The translations under genes were made by a program, and so were the position numbers. Of a DNA stretch of 64,000 bases, positions 60,446 through 64,000 are shown one piece after another (position 1 is the first letter of the stretch; every line of letters begins with the position of its first letter). Origin of the DNA: an uncultured Oscillospiraceae bacterium (GTDB lineage Bacteria; Bacillota; Clostridia; Oscillospirales; Acutalibacteraceae); the NCBI GenBank assembly GCA_900543555.1, contig UQRL01000002.1:28044-92043 (forward strand). Reading direction: 5' to 3'. Below the pieces are notes generated by a model. It was not told the DNA's origin and did not search any database. It saw only the letters and a list, made by a program, of their open reading frames with translations.

Positions 60446-61840
60446 TCATTTGCCACCGGGTGTTGCCGAGAGCAGCGCCGCCAGAGTATTTGCCAGTTCC
60501 GGCGACTTGCGAAGCTGTTCCACCAGGACCTCCAAATCCAATGCGGCGGGTGCCAGTTCCTTTTCTTCCTCTGGGGGACGAACCGAACGCAAGTCGGGAT
60601 TTGCGTAGAAGGCACTCTCAAACTTCTGGGCGTTGATCTTACGGTCCTCGTCCAGAATATGCGCATACACGCAGGTGATCATGTCGATCTCTGCGTGGCC
60701 CGTATCGCCCTGAGTGGCCTTCAAGTCACCGTGGTTGAGCTTCAGCTTGTAGGTGGTGCTGGAATGTCGGAGGGAATGAAAGACGACTCTGGGCAGACCA
60801 GCCTTCTCCCGCAGCTTTTCAAATTCCTTCAGGATGATACGATCCTCACAAGGCCGACCATTGGGCAACGCCACCACTAAATCATAATCCTGATATTCGT
60901 CACCGAGAAATCCCCGAAGTTCATCCTGAGAGTCTTTCCATTCCCGCAAAATGTAAGCCAGGGTCTTGGGCAGCCACACCTTGCGGATACTGGAATCGGT
61001 CTTTGGCTTTTTCAAGATGACTCTGGTGCTGGTGTTGGGAAATAAGGGCGTGAATACATGGTAGATGTCCTTTTGCCCCAACATCTCGATGGCCCGCTTA
61101 GAGGCCCGCGTCAGTTCTTTGTCGATGTAAACATAGGCGTTGTCAGCAGCAATTTCTTCATCAGAGATGTGGACGTTGCTCCAGGTCAGTCCCAGAATTT
61201 CGCCCATACGCAATGAGCAGGCAAAAGAGAGGTTCATAGCCACATAGAGTTTGCTGTCCGTACACTGATCCAAGGCGGTACGGATCATTCCCGCATCCCA
61301 AATGTCCCGCTTTTTATATTCGCTCTTCGGCAGGATAACATTGTCAAAAGGATTTTTGGCAATCAGTTCCCAACGGACAGCTTGCTTAAAAGCACAACGC
61401 AGAAGTTTGATGATTTTCTCAATCGTTTGGTTCGTTACATATTGCGTTTTTGCTTTATGCATCTTCGTGGAAACAGCGGGGGTTTTCTGCAAAGTCTGGA
61501 TGTACTTGTCCACTACTCGCGGCGTGACCTCCTGGACCTTCAAATCTCCAATAATGGGGTTGATGTAGTTGGAAATCAGCGAGTTTTGGCTGTCGTACAT
61601 GGATACGCCCCACCGCTTTTCACCATAGAGCGAAACAAAGTCTAAAAGGAACTCCGCAATGGTCTGATCGGTGGGCGGGAGAAAAGTTCTCGTGAACTGT
61701 TGATTCTCCACCTCAGCCTTACGCTTCAATGCGTCTTGGTAGGAAGTGCGGGTCTCCCATTTTTGCCGGGTCTCACCGTTCTCGTCCGTATAGTTGTAGA
61801 CGATAGAATAGTTCTTTTTGCGTTTGATGATAGATGCCAT
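60446..61840 (-). CDS. int: Tyrosine-type site-specific integrase
   Basis: A 464-residue phage-type recombinase. N-terminal arm-binding part (residues 1-60, YSIVYNYTDENGETRQKWET), SAM-like core-binding domain (about 60-180) and catalytic domain with Arg in ACSLRMGEILGLTWS (about 210), HxLRH in VFHSLRHSSTTYKL (about 360), His in DTGHAEIDM and the tyrosine nucleophile in VYAHILDEDRK (about 396). About 50 extra residues follow the nucleophile. It points toward the tRNA-Arg, as usual for an integrase lying beside its attachment site. Confidence 0.95.
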   Translation of the reverse strand: MASIIKRKKNYSIVYNYTDENGETRQKWETRTSYQDALKRKAEVENQQFTRTFLPPTDQTIAEFLLDFVSLYGEKRWGVSMYDSQNSLISNYINPIIGDLKVQEVTPRVVDKYIQTLQKTPAVSTKMHKAKTQYVTNQTIEKIIKLLRCAFKQAVRWELIAKNPFDNVILPKSEYKKRDIWDAGMIRTALDQCTDSKLYVAMNLSFACSLRMGEILGLTWSNVHISDEEIAADNAYVYIDKELTRASKRAIEMLGQKDIYHVFTPLFPNTSTRVILKKPKTDSSIRKVWLPKTLAYILREWKDSQDELRGFLGDEYQDYDLVVALPNGRPCEDRIILKEFEKLREKAGLPRVVFHSLRHSSTTYKLKLNHGDLKATQGDTGHAEIDMITCVYAHILDEDRKINAQKFESAFYANPDLRSVRPPEEEKELAPAALDLEVLVEQLRKSPELANTLAALLSATPGGK

Positions 61841-61861
61841 AGCGATACTTCCTTTCTTCTG

Positions 61862-62068
61862 TCACATATCGAGTGACTCCAGCCACTCGTCAAATGACCG
61901 CTTGGAAATCCGTATGGCGTTACCAATTCGTACGATTTTAAAGTGTCCTTCCTTCACGAGAAGATAAGCGGAAGTCCGGCCAATGCCCAGGATATGAGCA
62001 ATGTCCTCAACCGTGTAAGTTCTTCGTTCTGGAGGCTCCTTCTTCGTACCGTTCCATGTTTGCGACAT
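61862..62068 (-). CDS. xis: Excisionase-type helix-turn-helix protein
   Basis: A 68-residue MerR-like winged-helix DNA-binding protein: RRTYTVEDIAHILGIGRTSA, then YLLVKEGHFKIVRIGNAIRI and SKRSFDEWLESL. This is the helix_turn_helix_17/excisionase pattern. AAAGGGGG precedes ATG 62068; a longer frame to 62098 is possible. It lies 21 bases upstream of int on the same strand and probably directs excision of the element. Confidence 0.88.
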   Translation of the reverse strand: MSQTWNGTKKEPPERRTYTVEDIAHILGIGRTSAYLLVKEGHFKIVRIGNAIRISKRSFDEWLESLDM

Positions 62069-62597
62069 GGTTGCCCCCTTTCTAATCGGAAACGGCACGC
62101 AAAAGGGTGTTCATTCATAACTTCCACCTTCATTGTACCGCGCCGTTTCGGGTTTGTCTGCTGCTAATGGAAAGTTTACGAACTATCCGTAAACAGAAAA
62201 GCAGAAGATTTATCTGAAAATAAAAGAGGCAAAAAACGGATGGCTGCTGGCAACCAGCTCCACGGGAATCTCACCCCGGCCCATGCTGATGGGTGCGCCG
62301 CGCAATGCTTTGAGGGCGTTCAACGCGGGAGTCTCATTATCCTGCCTGTGCATCCTCGCCCACAGGCTGCCACACCTGTTTTGCGGCCTGGTTTTGTCGC
62401 TCGCCTGTTTAGTAGGGGTCCCGTCCTGCGGACTTGCAACAGGGTCTTGGCGCACCGGCCGACCGGCTCCACACAGACAGATCGTATCCGTCTGCCTTAT
62501 GCTGCCCGAAGGCTTTCTTTGTCAAGGTGGGGTCAGTCCCCGGTATCGGCAAAGGAGGAAAGGGTAAGCCGCTTGCCTTCTGCCAGGGCTGAAAGGA
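62069..62597. other. Gene-poor regulatory stretch of the element
   Basis: About 530 bases between excisionase and HTH gene. No well-supported gene apart from one doubtful minus-strand frame (62210-62455). Short inverted repeats occur around 62225-62275 (GGCTGCTGGCAACCAGC). It is a reasonable place for the promoter and control region of int/xis, but no -35/-10 pair is clear. Confidence 0.4.
62210..62455 (-). CDS. Doubtful small frame inside the mobile element
   Basis: An 81-codon frame whose second half (ALNALKALRGAPISMGRGEIP, read in two parts, then VELVASSHPFFASFIF) looks protein-like, while the first half (QDPVASPQDGTPTKQASDK) does not. No ribosome site is seen before ATG 62455; a later start is possible. 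Listed only so that it can be tested by homology. Confidence 0.25.
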   Translation of the reverse strand: MRQDPVASPQDGTPTKQASDKTRPQNRCGSLWARMHRQDNETPALNALKALRGAPISMGRGEIPVELVASSHPFFASFIFR

Positions 62598-62831
62598 TCA
62601 GGCGCGCATCACGGCCCGGATCAGTCGGATTTCCAGACAGCGTTTCATGTGGGTATCCACGCACACATGAGGGGTTCCGTCTTTGTCATAGAGGGTACGG
62701 GTACACAGGCGGCTCATATAGTCGTCGTAGTACCGCAGCACTTGCTCCATGGCCTCGCTGTCACCACCGGAGGCCGCGTGGATCACCCAAACGGGCGGCA
62801 GGTCCTTTCCCTTGTGGATGGGCTCTGTCAT
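62598..62831 (-). CDS. Small helix-turn-helix protein of CTn type
   Basis: A 77-residue protein matching the small regulators found beside sigma factors in conjugative transposons: SGGDSEAMEQVLRYYDDYMSRLCTRTLYD, with VDTHMKRCLEIRLIRAVM at the end (typical form DPEALRRVLRYYEPYM...KLITAI). It ends 5 bases after the sigma factor on the same strand and is probably co-expressed. It likely controls element genes together with that sigma factor. Confidence 0.8.
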   Translation of the reverse strand: MTEPIHKGKDLPPVWVIHAASGGDSEAMEQVLRYYDDYMSRLCTRTLYDKDGTPHVCVDTHMKRCLEIRLIRAVMRA

Positions 62832-62836
62832 CTTCC

Positions 62837-63268
62837 TCAGCCTCCTTTCGGCATCAGCGCCGACAACGCTTCGCGCAGCTCCTGTAGCGCCCTCGTCCGG
62901 TGCCGCTGAACGGCGCTCCGGGACATCCCAACGAGATTGCCGATCTCACCGTCTGCCAGGTCCAGAGTGCAGTGCAAAATCAAAATGCTCTGCTCTGTCT
63001 GCGGCAATGCGGAGAAAGCCTCGGCCACAAGCTCGTTGTCGATATGTAGATCGTAGCCGTGCGACGAGAACACAATGCTGTCGCTGGGATAACGATCCAC
63101 GACGCAGAGCTTGTCCAGCTCCGCCTGGGACAAGTCGCTAAAGAAGGCTTCACGCTCTCTTTGGCGTTTCATGTTCCGCAGGTAGGCTCTGGCCTCGTTT
63201 CGCAATACCTTCTTGCAAAAAGCATCGAACCGGCATTGCTCGCCATAGTCGCGGGGGTTAGATTCCAT
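62837..63268 (-). CDS. Sigma-70 family RNA polymerase sigma factor of the element
   Basis: A 143-residue sigma factor with region 2-like residues in RFDAFCKKVLRNEARAYLRN and region 4 helix-turn-helix in ILILHCTLDLADGEIGNLVG followed by MSRSAVQRHRTRALQELREAL. This size is that of the element-borne sigma factors of Tn916-like elements. ATG 63268 has AAAGGGGG 9 bases upstream; GTG 63277 is the alternative. Confidence 0.88.
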   Translation of the reverse strand: MESNPRDYGEQCRFDAFCKKVLRNEARAYLRNMKRQREREAFFSDLSQAELDKLCVVDRYPSDSIVFSSHGYDLHIDNELVAEAFSALPQTEQSILILHCTLDLADGEIGNLVGMSRSAVQRHRTRALQELREALSALMPKGG

Positions 63269-63423
63269 CAGTTTCACCCCCTTTCCATGGGGGGATCAGG
63301 TGGTTCTCTCCCTTTCCGCTACTACCAATCCTGCGAGAGCGTGTTCTGCCCGCTAAACGCCTCCTTTTTGAAGAAAATTTGAGAAAAGCAACGGCTAGCC
63401 ATCCCGACCGCAGGAAACGACAA

Positions 63424-63458
63424 AAAGCGCCCGGCAGGTCACAGACCCACCGGGCGCA
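63424..63458 (-). terminator. Hairpin terminator upstream of the sigma gene
   Basis: On the minus strand GCGCCCGG/CCGGGCGC followed by TTTTT; it would stop transcripts coming from the MFS gene. Confidence 0.7.
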
Positions 63459-63644
63459 ATGGCAAGCAATATGAAGTTTATTTACATGGTATAGTTCATA
63501 CTCATAGCCGAACCTATCCGCCGAATGGAACGGGCTTTTTTTGAGCGACTAGCCCTTGTCAAATCAGGCGGGGACAGTATCCGGCGCAGCATGGCGGCAT
63601 CCTCCTTCTATGCCGCCGTGGAAACTGTCATGGCAAAAGGAAAC

Positions 63645-63745
63645 GGCGGCTCAAATCGAACCGCCGTGAAGAAAGTGCTTTTGCGCGCAGAAAGCCGTCT
63701 GCCCCGCGGCGGTTTTTTTCTTTTCCGCCGCAGGGCAGATCAGGT
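63645..63745. repeat. Clustered inverted repeats downstream of the MFS gene
   Basis: Two strong hairpins: CGGCGG/CCGCCG around a short loop (about 63645-63667) and TCTGCCC..GCGGCGG with CCGCCGC..GGGCAGA around a T-rich loop (about 63699-63741). They stand between the MFS stop and the terminator at 63424. The rest of 63269-63640 shows no gene. Confidence 0.6.
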
Positions 63746-63773
63746 TTAAGTATTTTCGTATTACAGCAGGTGG

Positions 63774-64000
63774 TTACTTGCTATTTTCCAACCTGCCGAA
63801 TATTTTCTTTGAATAAAGAGAAATCAAAAATGCAGCTATCGCAGCCCCAATTAAAACCACCCATGTATGCGCTGCAAAAATGTCAAACAGAACACCGTAA
63901 ATCGCCTGTCCAATCGGTTGTCCACACATCGCAATAGAAATCAGTGCCGCCATGATCTTACCGACTAATTGAGGCGGGGTCTGCGTCTGTACCAGTGTGT
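63774..64000 (-). CDS. MFS transporter, C-terminal end only
   Basis: The last 75 residues of a major facilitator, with the start beyond the right edge. The visible part contains TLVQTQTPPQLVGKIMAAL (the family's conserved intracellular loop near helix 10), then GQPIGQAIYGVLFDIF and WVVLIGAAIAAFLISLYSKK, two membrane segments, and TAA at 63774. The PPQLVGK loop is like that of macrolide-type (Mef-like) exporters. It is less GC-rich than the chromosome. Probably cargo of the element; resistance function is inference. Confidence 0.8.
   Translation of the reverse strand, partial: TLVQTQTPPQLVGKIMAALISIAMCGQPIGQAIYGVLFDIFAAHTWVVLIGAAIAAFLISLYSKKIFGRLENSK

Larger units (their letters stand above)
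60100..64000. mobile_element. Left end of an integrative (probably conjugative) element at tRNA-Arg
   Basis: An integrase and a small excisionase-like gene next to a tRNA-Arg locus, followed by a small HTH protein, a sigma factor and a drug-efflux gene, is the arrangement of the integration/regulation end of Tn916/CTn-like elements in gut Firmicutes. The integrase and MFS genes are visibly less GC-rich than the chromosome to the left. No conjugation genes are inside the window, and the right end is not seen. The boundary is placed at the broken tRNA, which is inference; the alternative is the 3' end of the intact tRNA at 60268. Confidence 0.75.

Noticed and set aside
63525..63749. 74-codon frame in the mobile element
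   Set aside because: No ribosome site, crosses both hairpins, and the product is not protein-like.

Overview
The window looks like chromosome from a GC-rich, spore-forming, low-branching Firmicute of the gut Oscillospiraceae type (relatives of Flavonifractor, Intestinimonas or Lawsonibacter). The case rests on the T-box leader of ileS, strong sigma-A promoters (TTGACT-17-TAGAAT style), a SpoIID-type lytic transglycosylase, the rubredoxin/ferredoxin proteins of an anaerobe, and a high-GC body interrupted by one less GC-rich mobile element at the right end. The genus is inference; no rRNA gene is present.

Layout. 1-2.2 kb: 5' two thirds of ileS with its T-box riboswitch. 2.2-10.8 kb: a MATE pseudogene, a GtaA-type protein, tRNA-Leu with a repeat tail, an orphan gene, a beta-helix protein coupled to trmO, a phosphatase, then a scarred tRNA-Gln/tRNA-Pro locus beside an uppS remnant. 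10.8-17 kb (all minus strand): hisH-hisF, an acetyltransferase, glpK, an ADP-ribosylglycohydrolase overlapping an unknown partner, and a DUF4097 protein. 17-29 kb: a degenerate GHKL sensor, a sugar-kinase-like protein, an oxidoreductase, a flavin reductase-rubredoxin fusion, rarA, glyA, nth, a DUF362 ferredoxin, rnhA and cysK. 29.3-35.4 kb: a four-gene MacAB-like export operon with two adaptors. 35.5-47.6 kb: AAA ATPase plus flavin-binding protein, gap with a strongly structured 3' region, citrate synthase, spoIID, mscS, a MORN-repeat/metallo-beta-lactamase pair and trmL. 47.7-52 kb: an ABC exporter with a very large coiled-coil permease. 52.1-56.3 kb: pgk-tpiA-zinc ribbon-gpmI. 56.3-60 kb: a regulator, a solute-binding lipoprotein, mtnN, a mini membrane protein and rpsT.

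60.0-64.0 kb is the left end of an integrative element: a broken tRNA-Arg(CCU)-like gene, an intact tRNA-Arg(CCU), integrase, excisionase, a small helix-turn-helix protein, a sigma factor and the end of an MFS efflux pump. The other end is outside the window.

How the genes work together. gap, pgk, tpiA and gpmI give most of lower glycolysis; pgk-tpiA-gpmI are one cluster and gap stands alone 14 kb away. hisH and hisF form one glutamine-dependent cyclase. cysK precedes rnhA on the same strand. The most promising leads for new biology are the ADP-ribosylglycohydrolase pair, the adaptor with a foreign domain inside its hairpin, the MORN/metallo-beta-lactamase pair, and the tRNA-linked repeats and integration scars.
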